Notes: generated from the letters alone by a model not told the origin. A stretch of DNA of 47,536 nt from CAUPWF01 sp036656615 (GCA_036656615.1 JAVXHY010000016.1:1-47536), one strand, 5' to 3'. Shown: positions 9,827 to 19,631, counted from the stretch's first letter. Program-made: numbers and translations.

Positions 9827-9858
9827 AGAGAATATCCAACAGGATGTTCTCTTTTTTT
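9827..9858 (+). terminator. Rho-independent terminator after ferredoxin
   Basis: AGAGAATATCC pairs with GGATGTTCTCT (one mismatch) around a four-base loop and is followed by a run of T. It lies 33 bases after the ferredoxin stop. Confidence 0.88.
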
Positions 9859-9997
9859 ATATTTTATGATTTTGGTCGAAACTTGCGGACGAATACTAGT
9901 GATGGTACATCCTACTTATGATATGATATACCTGTTATATAGTAATCTTTATAACATGATTACTAGCTATGTTGTTTACATATAGGAGGTAAATTGT

Positions 9998-10567
9998 ATG
10001 GGCGAAGTTCGTTATATGATTTCAGAAGCGGCCAAACGTGTTACAGTTGAAACCCATGTTTTACGTTATTGGGAAGAAGAATTAAATCTGCCAATCGGAC
10101 GCACCGAAATGGGACATCGATACTATACGCAAGAAGATATACAGCTGTTTTGCTGTATCAGAGAACTAAAAGAACAAGGAATTCTATTAAAGGAACTAAA
10201 GAACATCATTCCGGAAATGCAAAAAACTAGACAACAACTACATGAAAAAAAGGAACTTCAAATTTCCCCTTCACCTGAAATTGTTTCAAACGATAAATTA
10301 GAACAAGTCCGTTTTTTAATTGGCGCCGTTTTAAAAGAGATCATAACAGAGAATAACCAAAGCCTTGGAAATGAAATAAGCTTATCTGTTTCTGAAAATG
10401 TAAAAAAAGAAATGGATAATCTACTTCAATCTAAGGAACATTTGGAAGAAGAACGATATAAAAAATTAGACAAGTTAATTCGTCAGCAGCAACTGATGCG
10501 CAAGGAAGTATCTAAGTCCTCCCCCACCAGAAGACTCAAACAGTTTCTTGGCACCATGGAAGCGTAA
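9998..10567 (+). CDS. MerR-type HTH transcriptional regulator
   Basis: The 189-residue protein has an N-terminal MerR-like winged helix (about residues 5-72), seen in YMISEAAKRVTVETHVLRYWEEEL and GHRYYTQEDIQLFCCIRELKEQG (read as two separate blocks). A helical, charged region follows (about 80-189) with no cysteine cluster or drug-binding domain. It resembles the short DUF-type MerR proteins of clostridia whose targets are unknown. TAGGAGG sits upstream of the ATG. A stem-loop separates its end from the convergent dnaB gene. No target can be inferred. Confidence 0.82.
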   Translation: MGEVRYMISEAAKRVTVETHVLRYWEEELNLPIGRTEMGHRYYTQEDIQLFCCIRELKEQGILLKELKNIIPEMQKTRQQLHEKKELQISPSPEIVSNDKLEQVRFLIGAVLKEIITENNQSLGNEISLSVSENVKKEMDNLLQSKEHLEEERYKKLDKLIRQQQLMRKEVSKSSPTRRLKQFLGTMEA

Positions 10568-10594
10568 ACTTGGACTTTCAAAATTTCAAACACC

Positions 10595-10626
10595 AAAAGG
10601 GGAAGGCTATGACACCCTCCCCTTCC
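10595..10626. terminator. Stem-loop between convergent merR-type gene and dnaB
   Basis: AAGGGG with AGG pairs with CCT and CCCCTT around a loop of about nine bases. It lies 28 bases after the MerR-type gene and 18 bases after the dnaB stop on the other strand. T runs are short on both sides, so strength is uncertain. Confidence 0.5.
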
Positions 10627-10643
10627 ATGATTTTCATTTTTCT

Positions 10644-11984
10644 TTAGTCTGTCCTAGTTACATTTGCGAACTTGGTATAATTTGGCAGCCATACCAAATT
10701 TATAGTTCCAATTGGACCATTTCTTTGTTTGGCAATAATAATTTCAGCCATATTCTTTAACTCGGTATCTTTATTATAATAATCATCACGGTAAATAAAC
10801 ATGACAACATCGGCATCTTGTTCAATGGCACCTGACTCTCTCAAATCAGAAAGCATTGGCCTATGATCCTGTCTTTGTTCCACTGCACGGCTTAACTGGG
10901 ATAAAGCAATTACCGGAACGCCCAATTCCCTTGCCAGACTTTTCAATGATCTTGAAATCTCAGAAATCTCCTGCTGTCTGGATTCACTTCTTCCACCTAT
11001 TCGTCCTGACATTAATTGCAAATAATCAATAATAACTAATTCCAAATGATGTTCTAATTTGTATTTTCTGCACTTAGAACGAAGCTCTGAAATAGAAATA
11101 CCTGGTGTATCATCAATAATCAAATTGGATTTTCCAATCGTTCCAGCGCCTTCAATCAACTTTTCCCAGTCCGAATCCTTTAGATTTCCAGTTCTAATTG
11201 ACTGTGCATCTACTTGTGATTCTAATGAAAACAGACGATTCACCAACTGCTCCTTGGACATTTCCAAACTAAATATAACCGTTGTTTTCTTTGCTTTAAA
11301 TGCCACATGCTGCGCAATATTAAGTACAAATGCAGTTTTACCCATGGAGGGTCTTGCGGCAACTAAAATCAGATCTGATGGCTGAAGACCTGACATCTTA
11401 TAATCCAAATCAATAAAACCCGAAGGGATACCTGTTACATTTCCTTTGTTTTTAGAGGCTTTTTCAATCCTATCCAATGCATTCAGAACTACTTGCTTAA
11501 TTGGCACATAATCTCCTGTATTTCGGCTTTGGACCAACTCGAATACCTTTTTTTCTGTTGTTTCCAGTACCTCCTCTAAAGGTTCTTTTCCCAAATAACA
11601 AATGTTCGCTATTTCTTCATTTAATCGTATCAAACGACGTAACGTAGATTTTTCCATTACAATTTCCGCATAATACTTTACATTTGCAGAAGTGGGAACA
11701 TTTGTTACAAGTTCTCGCACAAATTCCAAACTACTTATTTCCGGTGGTACATCTTTTTCTTTTAACCGGTCTTGCAAAGTAATTAAATCCACTGGTTTGC
11801 CTTCATTAAAAAGTTCTACCATGGATTCAAATAATATGCCATAGGCCATTTGATAAAAATCCTCACCTGAAATAACCTCCGCTGCTGTCATAATGGCATC
11901 TTTATCCATCAACATTGCACCAATAACTGACTGTTCTGCTTCAATACTATGTGGAAGTACTCTTTTAATGAGGGCTTCGTCCAT
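10644..11984 (-). CDS. dnaB: Replicative DNA helicase DnaB
   Basis: DnaB is the hexameric helicase that unwinds DNA at the replication fork; it is named DnaC in Bacillus. The 446-residue protein has the N-terminal domain (about 1-110, EAEQSVIGAMLMD), a linker, and the RecA-type ATPase domain (about 175-446). Walker A is ARPSMGKTA, Walker B is LVIIDYLQLM, and the ALSQLSRAVEQR motif is intact. No intein is present. It is the last gene of the gdpP-rplI-dnaB block, 13 bases after rplI, an order common in Firmicutes. Confidence 0.97.
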   Translation of the reverse strand: MDEALIKRVLPHSIEAEQSVIGAMLMDKDAIMTAAEVISGEDFYQMAYGILFESMVELFNEGKPVDLITLQDRLKEKDVPPEISSLEFVRELVTNVPTSANVKYYAEIVMEKSTLRRLIRLNEEIANICYLGKEPLEEVLETTEKKVFELVQSRNTGDYVPIKQVVLNALDRIEKASKNKGNVTGIPSGFIDLDYKMSGLQPSDLILVAARPSMGKTAFVLNIAQHVAFKAKKTTVIFSLEMSKEQLVNRLFSLESQVDAQSIRTGNLKDSDWEKLIEGAGTIGKSNLIIDDTPGISISELRSKCRKYKLEHHLELVIIDYLQLMSGRIGGRSESRQQEISEISRSLKSLARELGVPVIALSQLSRAVEQRQDHRPMLSDLRESGAIEQDADVVMFIYRDDYYNKDTELKNMAEIIIAKQRNGPIGTINLVWLPNYTKFANVTRTD

Positions 11985-11997
11985 GATATAATTCCCC

Positions 11998-12444
11998 CTA
12001 TGCTTCTTTTACAACCACTTTTAGTTCTGCTACTACTTTTGAATGTATTTTAATTGGTACGGTATGAGTGCCTAGTGTCTTAATTACATCTTTTAATATT
12101 ATTTTCTTTTTATCAATATCGTAACCCATCTGCTCTTTTACCTCAATTGCAATTTCTTTTGTAGATATAGAACCAAAGGCTCTCCCACCTTCTCCAGTTT
12201 TAATAGCCAATACAATCTGACCTTCCTCAATTTTTCCTGCTAATTCTTGAGCTGCCTCTAGCTCCTCCTTAGCCAATCGATCGTCATTTGCTTTTTTTAG
12301 TTTTAAATCATTTAGGTTCTTCGTGGTAGCTTCAATTCCAAGATTTTTCTTAATAATGAAATTTCTTGCATAACCATCATTTATATTTACCATGTCACCT
12401 TTTTTTCCCAGTGCTTTTACATCCTCTAATAATATAACTTTCAT
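11998..12444 (-). CDS. rplI: 50S ribosomal protein L9
   Basis: L9 binds 23S rRNA at the base of the L1 stalk. The 148-residue protein has the N-terminal rRNA-binding domain (MKVILLEDVKALGKKGDMVNI, then GYARNFIIKKNLG), a long central helix and a C-terminal domain ending at the window's rplI stop. Length is normal. Its ATG overlaps the gdpP stop by one base (TAATG), which suggests translational coupling. Confidence 0.97.
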   Translation of the reverse strand: MKVILLEDVKALGKKGDMVNINDGYARNFIIKKNLGIEATTKNLNDLKLKKANDDRLAKEELEAAQELAGKIEEGQIVLAIKTGEGGRAFGSISTKEIAIEVKEQMGYDIDKKKIILKDVIKTLGTHTVPIKIHSKVVAELKVVVKEA

Positions 12445-14492
12445 TAAATATCCCCCTTTTCTATCATTTCATCCAAAGTTTGTTTTATTGTGTCAATAGC
12501 TTCCTGCATATCTGTATGTGCAAATTGTGCTCCTGCAGTATTTATATGACCGCCACCGCCCAAATGCTCTGCAACTAATTGTACGTTCATTTCGTCAATA
12601 GAACGTGTACTTAAGTATATTTTACCATTATACTCAGTTAATACAAAAGATGCTTTAATACCGCTAATATTCAATAACTCATTGGCTGACTGAGCACCTA
12701 TAATAGTAGGACTTTCTATCCCTTTATGAGGGCATTCTGCTATTGCATATTCCTTACGATATACCTCTGCATTACGAACCGTATCTGCTTTAATGCGATA
12801 AGACTCCATATCATCACGAAACATCTTTCTAACCCGGGTAATGTCTGTACCACATCGTCTCAAAAAGGCTGCTGCTTCAAAGGTTCTAACACCCGTTCTA
12901 TTCATGAAATTATTGGTATCAATAATAATACCTGCATACATACAATCTGCTTCTATATTTTTAATTTTGATGTCATCCACGATATACTGCAAAATCTCTG
13001 CCACCATTTCACAAGAAGATGATGCATAAGGTTCTATATATGACAATACTGCATTCTCAATAATTTCACTACTTTGTCTGTGATGATCAAGCACAGCAAT
13101 TGTTCTGCCTCTAGTTAATAATTCCTTGCACTCTGTCATATCCGGTTTATTCGTATCCACTACTACAATCATACTATTTTCTGTCAAACGGCTATAAGCC
13201 TCATTGGAATTCAAAAACATATCGTCTTCATATACCGGATTATCAATAAATGATTCATATAATGGCCGCACGGATGTTGTGATTTCATTAATTACAATAT
13301 GGGCTGTTTTTTCCAATGCTTTTGCAGCCCTATAGATACCAATTGCTGCTCCAAATGAATCTACATCTGCAATCTTATGCCCCATAACAATTACTTTATC
13401 CTTTGAAGAAATGAATTCTCGCAGGGCTTCTGCTTTGACTCTTGCTTTCACTCTTGTATTTTTAGATGTTTGCTCTCGTTTCCCGCCAAAATATGTGATC
13501 CGCTGACAATCTTTAACCACTGCCTGATCCCCACCTCTTGCCAAGGCCAAATCAATTGCTATCCGCGCAAAATTATAACTTTGGGCATAAGTATCCTTAC
13601 TGAGTCCCAAACCAATACTAAGTGTTACTGACATTTCATTTCCAATATTCACACTTTTGACTTCTTCTAATAAAGAGAACTTGTCCTTCTCTATCTGTTG
13701 AAAATATTTCTTTTTAATAACAATGAAATATTTATCTTTTTCCATCTTCTTTACAATACCATCTACATTACCTACATACTGATTGATTTTACGATCTACC
13801 AACGCAACTAAGAGAGACTGGCGTACCTCCTCCACACTCTCCATAACTTCATCATAATTATCAATGTAAATCAGACCTGCAATCAGACGCTGATTCTCAT
13901 TTTCTCTAATATATTCGTTAATATCGGTCACATCACGCATATATACCGCGATAAAACATTCCTGATCATTCGGTAACTCCAACAGCTGCTCTGTCTCACT
14001 AAATCCCTCAATAGACACTCTACGTAAAGTCACTTCATAATCCTGATTTTGATAAGTTATACTGACCTGTGTTTCCACTCCATCTTCTTTGGGATAAATG
14101 CCTCTATTGAGTTCTGGAATATATTTATTCACATAGGTTTCCTGTTTTTCATTTTCCGCTACAATGGCATGAAAACAATCATTCATCCAAAGAATCTTCC
14201 CATCCTCCATGAGTAGCGCATAAGGAACTGAAAGTTTCTTTAGCAGTGTATTTTGTATAACTCCATACTGTGTGGCAAATTCCACTAAATCAGCCATAAT
14301 AACGGACTGATTATAGAAATAAAGAACCCCTACAATAATTGCGTACATAATTACAAAAATAGTCATCAACAAACCTGCATGTAAATTAATCATATAAATC
14401 CAAATATTCATACCAAGTAATAAGATTGTCATGATTGCTGGCCATTGCATATAAAGTCTCAATTGCCCTTTTAAACGAATACGTTGTTTCAT
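12444..14492 (-). CDS. gdpP: Cyclic di-AMP phosphodiesterase GdpP
   Basis: GdpP is a membrane phosphodiesterase that hydrolyses c-di-AMP to pApA and so controls potassium balance and wall stress. Two membrane segments (about residues 20-65) precede a PAS-like domain, a degenerate GGDEF domain (about 175-310), the DHH domain (with VMGHKIADVDSFG and VLDHHRQ) and a DHHA1 domain (GGGGHINTAGAQF). The ATG at 14492 has GAGGT upstream and gives 682 residues; an earlier ATG at 14522 would add ten. The gene has an extended -10 promoter just upstream and heads the rplI-dnaB operon. Confidence 0.93.
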   Translation of the reverse strand: MKQRIRLKGQLRLYMQWPAIMTILLLGMNIWIYMINLHAGLLMTIFVIMYAIIVGVLYFYNQSVIMADLVEFATQYGVIQNTLLKKLSVPYALLMEDGKILWMNDCFHAIVAENEKQETYVNKYIPELNRGIYPKEDGVETQVSITYQNQDYEVTLRRVSIEGFSETEQLLELPNDQECFIAVYMRDVTDINEYIRENENQRLIAGLIYIDNYDEVMESVEEVRQSLLVALVDRKINQYVGNVDGIVKKMEKDKYFIVIKKKYFQQIEKDKFSLLEEVKSVNIGNEMSVTLSIGLGLSKDTYAQSYNFARIAIDLALARGGDQAVVKDCQRITYFGGKREQTSKNTRVKARVKAEALREFISSKDKVIVMGHKIADVDSFGAAIGIYRAAKALEKTAHIVINEITTSVRPLYESFIDNPVYEDDMFLNSNEAYSRLTENSMIVVVDTNKPDMTECKELLTRGRTIAVLDHHRQSSEIIENAVLSYIEPYASSSCEMVAEILQYIVDDIKIKNIEADCMYAGIIIDTNNFMNRTGVRTFEAAAFLRRCGTDITRVRKMFRDDMESYRIKADTVRNAEVYRKEYAIAECPHKGIESPTIIGAQSANELLNISGIKASFVLTEYNGKIYLSTRSIDEMNVQLVAEHLGGGGHINTAGAQFAHTDMQEAIDTIKQTLDEMIEKGDI

Positions 14493-14527
14493 TTTTTTTA
14501 CCTCAACACTATAAAGTTGCACTTCAC

Positions 14528-14536
14528 ATTATAACA
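14528..14536 (-). promoter_or_regulatory. Extended -10 promoter of gdpP-rplI-dnaB
   Basis: On the minus strand TGTTATAAT forms an extended -10 element (TGnTATAAT) 36 bases before the gdpP ATG. No good -35 is seen, as is usual for this class. Confidence 0.5.
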
Positions 14537-14584
14537 CTTTTCAATACAATGGGGAAGTATATTCTTTATTCCTGTTGATGCACC

Positions 14585-15604
14585 TTATAATTCTCTGTAT
14601 CCATCTGGATTATTTGACTGCCATCTCCATGAATCCTCACACATTTCTTCCAACTCTCTTTGTGCTTCCCATCCAAGTTCTTTCTTCGCTTTTTCAGGGT
14701 TGGCATAGCACGTTGCAATGTCTCCAGCTCTTCGTGGTTTAATTGCATAGGGTATTTTTTTACCACATGCTTTTTCAAATGCATGCACCATATCTAATAC
14801 AGAGTATCCATTACCTGTTCCTAGATTATAGATAGAAACGCCTTCTTTGTCCTGTAATTTTTTGATTGCCTTTACATGCCCCAGTGCCAAATCCACTACA
14901 TGAATATAATCACGTACACCCGTTCCATCCGGAGTGTCATAATCATCTCCAAACACACCTAAACATTCCAGTTTCCCAACTGCTACTTGCGCAATATATG
15001 GAATCAAATTATTGGGGATTCCCTTTGGATCTTCTCCTATTTTTCCGCTTTTATGTGCACCAATTGGATTGAAATAACGCAATAATACTACATTCCACTT
15101 TGAGTCAGCTTTTTGAATATCTGTTAATATCTGCTCCAACATCCACTTTGTCCAACCATATGGATTGGTAACCTGACCTTTCGGGCATTCCTCAGTAATC
15201 GGAATAAATGCAGGATTACCATATACGGTTGCCGAAGAACTAAAGATGATATTTTTCACTTCGTGCTTAGCCATTATTTCACATAATGCCAAAGTTCCGG
15301 CTATATTATTTTGATAATACAGCAGCGGTTTTTCCACCGATTCTCCTACTGCTTTTAAGCCCGCAAAATGAATCACCGCATCTAGCTTTTCCTTAGAAAA
15401 AATAGCGTCTAGCTCTTCCTTATTTCTAATATCCGTTTCATAGAATACAACCTTTTTACCTGTAATTTCTTCTACACGCTTCATGGATTCTTTACTGGAA
15501 TTATATAAGTTATCTACAATAACTACTTCATAACCTTCTTTTAAGAGTTCAATACATGTATGACTTCCAATATATCCGGCTCCACCTGTTACTAATATTC
15601 TCAT
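14585..15604 (-). CDS. galE: UDP-glucose 4-epimerase
   Basis: GalE interconverts UDP-glucose and UDP-galactose, and often the N-acetyl forms, with bound NAD. The 339-residue short-chain dehydrogenase-type protein has the Rossmann motif GGAGYIGSH (residues 7-15), a catalytic Ser in SSSATVYG, and the YGWTK form of the YxxxK motif. Substrate-site sequences LRYFNPIGAH and DYIHVVDLA are present. It is the last gene of a sugar module with a hexosamine kinase and a nucleotidyltransferase, which suggests it handles UDP-GalNAc/UDP-GlcNAc or UDP-Gal made there. A hairpin lies between it and the kinase gene. Confidence 0.95.
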   Translation of the reverse strand: MRILVTGGAGYIGSHTCIELLKEGYEVVIVDNLYNSSKESMKRVEEITGKKVVFYETDIRNKEELDAIFSKEKLDAVIHFAGLKAVGESVEKPLLYYQNNIAGTLALCEIMAKHEVKNIIFSSSATVYGNPAFIPITEECPKGQVTNPYGWTKWMLEQILTDIQKADSKWNVVLLRYFNPIGAHKSGKIGEDPKGIPNNLIPYIAQVAVGKLECLGVFGDDYDTPDGTGVRDYIHVVDLALGHVKAIKKLQDKEGVSIYNLGTGNGYSVLDMVHAFEKACGKKIPYAIKPRRAGDIATCYANPEKAKKELGWEAQRELEEMCEDSWRWQSNNPDGYREL

Positions 15605-15637
15605 GTTAATCCTCCTGTATGATTATTTCATATATTA

Positions 15638-15694
15638 GGGACGGTTTTCTTTCTAAAAAGGCTTATTTACCTTTTTCCTAAAAGACTCCGTCCC
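15638..15694 (-). repeat. Long imperfect inverted repeat between nahK and galE
   Basis: GGGACGG (15638-15644) and CCGTCCC (15688-15694) bracket inner pairs TTTT/AAAA and AAAAAGG/CCTTTTT around an eight-base loop. It makes a long stem with small internal loops and has no T run after it. It could be an mRNA-stabilising or partial-terminator hairpin, or a small dispersed repeat. Confidence 0.65.
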
Positions 15695-15709
15695 ATTTAC
15701 CAACCATTA

Positions 15710-16822
15710 TTACATATATTTTTTTACGATATTTTGCATTCCATCCCATTTTTGTTCTATTTCTTCTACTAATTTAAGCTGTGTACGACATCTATCTAGA
15801 TTATGATGCTCTCTATGAATTTTGAAATAAGAATCTCCCTGTAAATAATCTGTTAGGAACCGCATTCCGCATTCAAATGTCATAGTCTTTGCTCCCATTG
15901 GCAATAGTTCAATTTCTCTATCTGTAAGACTTTTTCCACATCCTTCAATATATCCCTTTGTGTACAATTCAAATAACTCCATGCTGCATTCTACTTTACG
16001 AAGATCAACCTCATCCTCTGCTGCTGTACTTGCTCCAAATCGTATAGAATCACCGAAATCATGCATAGCCAATCCAGGCATAACGGTATCTAGATCAATA
16101 ACACATACTCCCTTGCCTGTTTTATCATCAATCATAATATTATTTAATTTGGTATCATTATGGGTCACTCGAAGTGGAATCTCTTTTGCTTCTAGCAATT
16201 CACTAAAGAAATTTGCAATATGTTCCCGAGATAATACAAAATCAATTTCTTTTTGAGCCGAAGCTGCACGTCCACAAGCATCTTTTGCAACCGTATCCTT
16301 AAACACTTGAAATCTTGCCTTCGTATCATGAAATCCTTTAATTGTCTCATGCAAGGTATCTGCCGGATAATCTGCCAATAGCTTTTGAAATCTTCCAAAA
16401 GCAACTGCACTTTGATAAAAGTCTTCTGGTTTTTCCACCTGATCATAACTAGTTGCACCAGTTATAAACTTATATGCTCTCCAGTATTCACCAATTGAGT
16501 CTATATAATATGGTTTATTATCCACTGTTTGGATCACATTTAATGTTTCTCGCTCTGGATCTCCACCATTTTCAATAATTCTTTTTCGTAAATGTGATGT
16601 AACACCCAGAATATTTTCCATTAGCTCCTGGGGATTCGTAAATATTGATTTATTCATCCGTTGTAATATAACCTTGATTTGTCCCATACCGGCTATATCA
16701 AAAGTTAATAAAAAGGTATCATTAATATGTCCGCTTCCATACGGACACTCATCTATAATCACCCCTTCAAACTGAAAATTTGCAATTGCTTCATCTTTCA
16801 TCCTGGTTTCTGCCTTTTCCAT
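15710..16822 (-). CDS. nahK: N-acetylhexosamine 1-kinase-like phosphotransferase
   Basis: The 370-residue protein belongs to the aminoglycoside phosphotransferase fold and resembles Bifidobacterium NahK, which phosphorylates GlcNAc and GalNAc at C1 in the lacto-N-biose/galacto-N-biose pathway. The catalytic loop is RVTHNDTKLNNIM and the metal motif is VIDLDTVMPG. The blocks DFGDSIRFGAS and ECGMRFLTDYL also match what I recall of NahK. The ATG at 16822 is used because GGGAGG precedes it and it overlaps the upstream stop as TAATG. The sugar-1-phosphate product would be the substrate of the neighbouring nucleotidyltransferase. No lacto-N-biose phosphorylase gene is present in the module. Confidence 0.82.
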   Translation of the reverse strand: MEKAETRMKDEAIANFQFEGVIIDECPYGSGHINDTFLLTFDIAGMGQIKVILQRMNKSIFTNPQELMENILGVTSHLRKRIIENGGDPERETLNVIQTVDNKPYYIDSIGEYWRAYKFITGATSYDQVEKPEDFYQSAVAFGRFQKLLADYPADTLHETIKGFHDTKARFQVFKDTVAKDACGRAASAQKEIDFVLSREHIANFFSELLEAKEIPLRVTHNDTKLNNIMIDDKTGKGVCVIDLDTVMPGLAMHDFGDSIRFGASTAAEDEVDLRKVECSMELFELYTKGYIEGCGKSLTDREIELLPMGAKTMTFECGMRFLTDYLQGDSYFKIHREHHNLDRCRTQLKLVEEIEQKWDGMQNIVKKYM

Positions 16823-17748
16823 TATGCTTCCTCCCACAAATGCTTTGGGTAAAGCCCCTTATCCTTCATATTTTTAATTGCTTCCATAACAACTGGTTTA
16901 TCTTCTTTATAAGTAACACCATACCACTTATCCTGTGAAGTCAGAACTGACACAGTTGCTTTATCTTGTCTTAACAAATCACTCACGACCATTGGCAGAA
17001 AATATTCACATTTCTGCGGATTTGTTTTCAATCCCTGATCTAAAAATGTAGGAAATGCATCTTTTAATTCTTTCAAAATACTCTCGGTAAACCCCCACAT
17101 ATTCATAGATACAATCGTATTCTTTGGAATCGCATTCCAAGTCTGACCCTCATCTTCTGTATAAGCAGCTCCGCCACTTTTCTTTTCTACCCGTGTTCTT
17201 TCATTGATTGCAACCAACTCACCATCTTCATTCATGGTACATATGCCTCTTGCTACATGACCATTCTCAGTCAATGTATTCTCTAATGCATAACCCACCA
17301 TTGTATAACGATATTTGTGATCATCCTCATGCGTAGATAAATAATCATAAATTACTTGAAATGCATGGGCTCCATAGTAGTCATCTGCATTTATAACAGC
17401 GAAGGGGCCATGGATCTCATTGATACAGCTTAACACTGCATGTGCTGTTCCCCATGGTTTTACTCTGCCTTCCGGAATCTGATAGTCCTTAGGAATGTTG
17501 TTAATGTCCTGAAATACATACGCAACCTCCATAATCTTTTCCATTCGCTTGCCTACCGCTTCTTTAAAAGAATCTAAATTTTCTTCCTTAATGATAAAGA
17601 TAGCCTTCTCAAATCCCGCCTTCTTTGCATCATATAACGAAAAGTCCATGATGATATGTCCTTCGTCATCTACTGGATCGATTTGTTTTAAGCCACCGTA
17701 ACGGCTTCCCATCCCTGCTGCCATAATAACTAATACTGGTTTTTTCAT
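16822..17748 (-). CDS. Sugar-1-phosphate nucleotidyltransferase
   Basis: The 308-residue protein has the NTP-transferase signature MAAGMGSRYGGLKQ (about residues 10-23) and the nucleotide/metal motif INADDYYG (about 118-125). It would join a sugar-1-phosphate to UTP or another NTP, giving a nucleotide sugar. Its one-base overlap with the hexosamine kinase gene and the nearby galE suggest the chain hexosamine -> hexosamine-1-P -> UDP-hexosamine -> epimerisation. The exact sugar and nucleotide are inferred from context only. Confidence 0.8.
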   Translation of the reverse strand: MKKPVLVIMAAGMGSRYGGLKQIDPVDDEGHIIMDFSLYDAKKAGFEKAIFIIKEENLDSFKEAVGKRMEKIMEVAYVFQDINNIPKDYQIPEGRVKPWGTAHAVLSCINEIHGPFAVINADDYYGAHAFQVIYDYLSTHEDDHKYRYTMVGYALENTLTENGHVARGICTMNEDGELVAINERTRVEKKSGGAAYTEDEGQTWNAIPKNTIVSMNMWGFTESILKELKDAFPTFLDQGLKTNPQKCEYFLPMVVSDLLRQDKATVSVLTSQDKWYGVTYKEDKPVVMEAIKNMKDKGLYPKHLWEEA

Positions 17749-17825
17749 TACTTCATTCCTCCAAATATTTTACATCTTTTCTCTATCATTGTATCGGTGC
17801 ATTCAAATCCATACGCACTATTTCT

Positions 17826-18710
17826 CTAGCCTTTGATTCCACCTGTAACACCACCGATGATTTTTTCCGACAAGAATATATACAATATAAATGTAGGCAA
17901 AAATACAATAACAACAGCCGCAAACATTCCTGCCCAGTTTCCTGTATACTGCATAGACTGTAACATTCCATAAAGTCCTACTGCTACCGGTCGTAAATTA
18001 TCACTATTTGCAAAAATCAATGATAAGAAATATTCATTCCAAATATTAATAAAATTGAAAATTGTTACTGTAACAATTCCTGTTTGAGCCATCGGAAACA
18101 TAATCTTCCAAAATGTCTTTATTGGAGGACATCCGTCAATTGCTGCCGCTTCTTCATATGTTTTAGAGATATTACTAAAAAAAGTCAGAAGAAAAATAGT
18201 CGTATATGGAATATTGATTCCTATATACAAAAATACCAACGTAACCTTACTGGCAAAAATATTATTTAAAAGTCCCATATTAGCTACTACACAAAACAAA
18301 GGAAGGACAATCATCGTAATTGGAACTCCCATTGCAGATACAAAGCTTGTTTGAACTACTTTATTTCCAATAAATTTAAATCTAGAAAGTACATATGCCG
18401 CCGGTGCACATATAACAATCAACAAGGTACATGAAATTAATGAGTAAATCAATGAATTAGTAAAAAACGTTGCTACATTAGATGATTGCCATGCTTTCAC
18501 ATAATTTTCAAAATGAAGTCCTGTAGGAAATTGAAGTGCCTTTCCCGCAAAAATATCTCCAGTAGTTGAAAAGCTTGCAGCTAGAATCCATCCAAGAAGC
18601 ATGAATGTAAACAGCACCCACAAAATAATGATGATGTATCCAGGAGCGAGTTTCAATTCTTTTTTCCAATTCAACTTCTCTCTTTGTTTCTTTTCTCTTT
18701 CTTTTGCCAT
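17826..18710 (-). CDS. Carbohydrate ABC transporter permease (MalG type)
   Basis: The 294-residue membrane protein has about six membrane segments and the cytoplasmic EAA loop (YEEAAAIDGCPPIKTFWKI) of type I importers. It forms the second half of the channel with the upstream permease. No ATPase gene is present in the module; importers of this family usually borrow a shared MsmK-type ATPase encoded elsewhere. GGGGGAGA precedes the ATG. The module genes downstream encode hexosamine kinase and GalE, so an amino-sugar or galactose-containing sugar is the likely cargo. Confidence 0.9.
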   Translation of the reverse strand: MAKEREKKQREKLNWKKELKLAPGYIIIILWVLFTFMLLGWILAASFSTTGDIFAGKALQFPTGLHFENYVKAWQSSNVATFFTNSLIYSLISCTLLIVICAPAAYVLSRFKFIGNKVVQTSFVSAMGVPITMIVLPLFCVVANMGLLNNIFASKVTLVFLYIGINIPYTTIFLLTFFSNISKTYEEAAAIDGCPPIKTFWKIMFPMAQTGIVTVTIFNFINIWNEYFLSLIFANSDNLRPVAVGLYGMLQSMQYTGNWAGMFAAVVIVFLPTFILYIFLSEKIIGGVTGGIKG

Positions 18711-18725
18711 AATCTCTCCCCCTTC

Positions 18726-19631
18726 CTAGAATTCCAAATCATCATCTTTGATAAGTAAATTACAAAGCGTAAATACAATTACTACACATAAGCAGAGTAT
18801 AATACCAATTGCCGCTCCATACCCTGCATTTTTATCCACAATTGCATTTCCTGCTCCAAAGGTGTTGACGTACATGTATTGAACCGGAACAATGGTAGAC
18901 TTGTCTGCCGTAACGTTAGAGAACAATTGTGACCAAACAAAGAACGCCGCTGCACTAACCGTCCACATGGTAATATTTGTTTTAAATACTCCTTTTAATA
19001 ATGGAAGTGTCATATAGCGAAACTGCTGTGGTTTATTTGCACCATCAATGGTAGCTGCCTCATAGAATTCCGGACCAATCCGTTCGATACCACTCATCCA
19101 AATTAGCATGTGATAACCAATCATACCGAAACAATATGCAAAAAGTAATGCCCAGAACTTGTGACTGGTATCTAGCCATGGAGTGTTTGCAAGACTCTTC
19201 AAACCAATTGTTTCAAAAAAAGATTTCAAAAGACCGAACTTAGGACTGTATACATATTGCAGCCACATTGTTGCCAGTGCAACCGCACTGATAATATTCG
19301 GCAAATAAATAACTGCTCGGAAAAACTTCTTAAATCGAATGCCACTTGTTAGTATAACAGCAAATAGCAAGGAGAAGAACATTACTATTGCACCACCGAT
19401 AAACCAAATCTTAAAGATATTATACATGGATGTCTTAAATATCGCTGTTGTAAATAATTTCGTATAATTCTGCAATCCAACAAATTGCCACAAACTCATA
19501 GTATCTGTTACACCGTCGATTCTGTATAAACTCATCATAACTGTCCTGATAATTGGATACAAAAATACGACAAGAAAGATAATAACCGCCGGGGCGAGGA
19601 AAGCAACAATCATTCCTTTATTTTTTTTCAT
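18726..19631 (-). CDS. Carbohydrate ABC transporter permease (MalF type)
   Basis: The 301-residue protein has six predicted membrane segments beginning at about residue 8 and the EAA loop FYEAATIDGANKPQQFRYMTLPLL (seen in two adjacent blocks near residue 195). It pairs with the MalG-type permease 15 bases downstream. A strong hairpin separates it from the highly expressed binding-protein gene, a common way to keep permease levels lower than binding-protein levels. Confidence 0.9.
   Translation of the reverse strand: MKKNKGMIVAFLAPAVIIFLVVFLYPIIRTVMMSLYRIDGVTDTMSLWQFVGLQNYTKLFTTAIFKTSMYNIFKIWFIGGAIVMFFSLLFAVILTSGIRFKKFFRAVIYLPNIISAVALATMWLQYVYSPKFGLLKSFFETIGLKSLANTPWLDTSHKFWALLFAYCFGMIGYHMLIWMSGIERIGPEFYEAATIDGANKPQQFRYMTLPLLKGVFKTNITMWTVSAAAFFVWSQLFSNVTADKSTIVPVQYMYVNTFGAGNAIVDKNAGYGAAIGIILCLCVVIVFTLCNLLIKDDDLEF

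Noticed and set aside
12444..14492. GdpP as a diguanylate cyclase
   Set aside because: Its GGDEF-like domain is degenerate, and DHH-DHHA1 domains mark it as a c-di-AMP phosphodiesterase.
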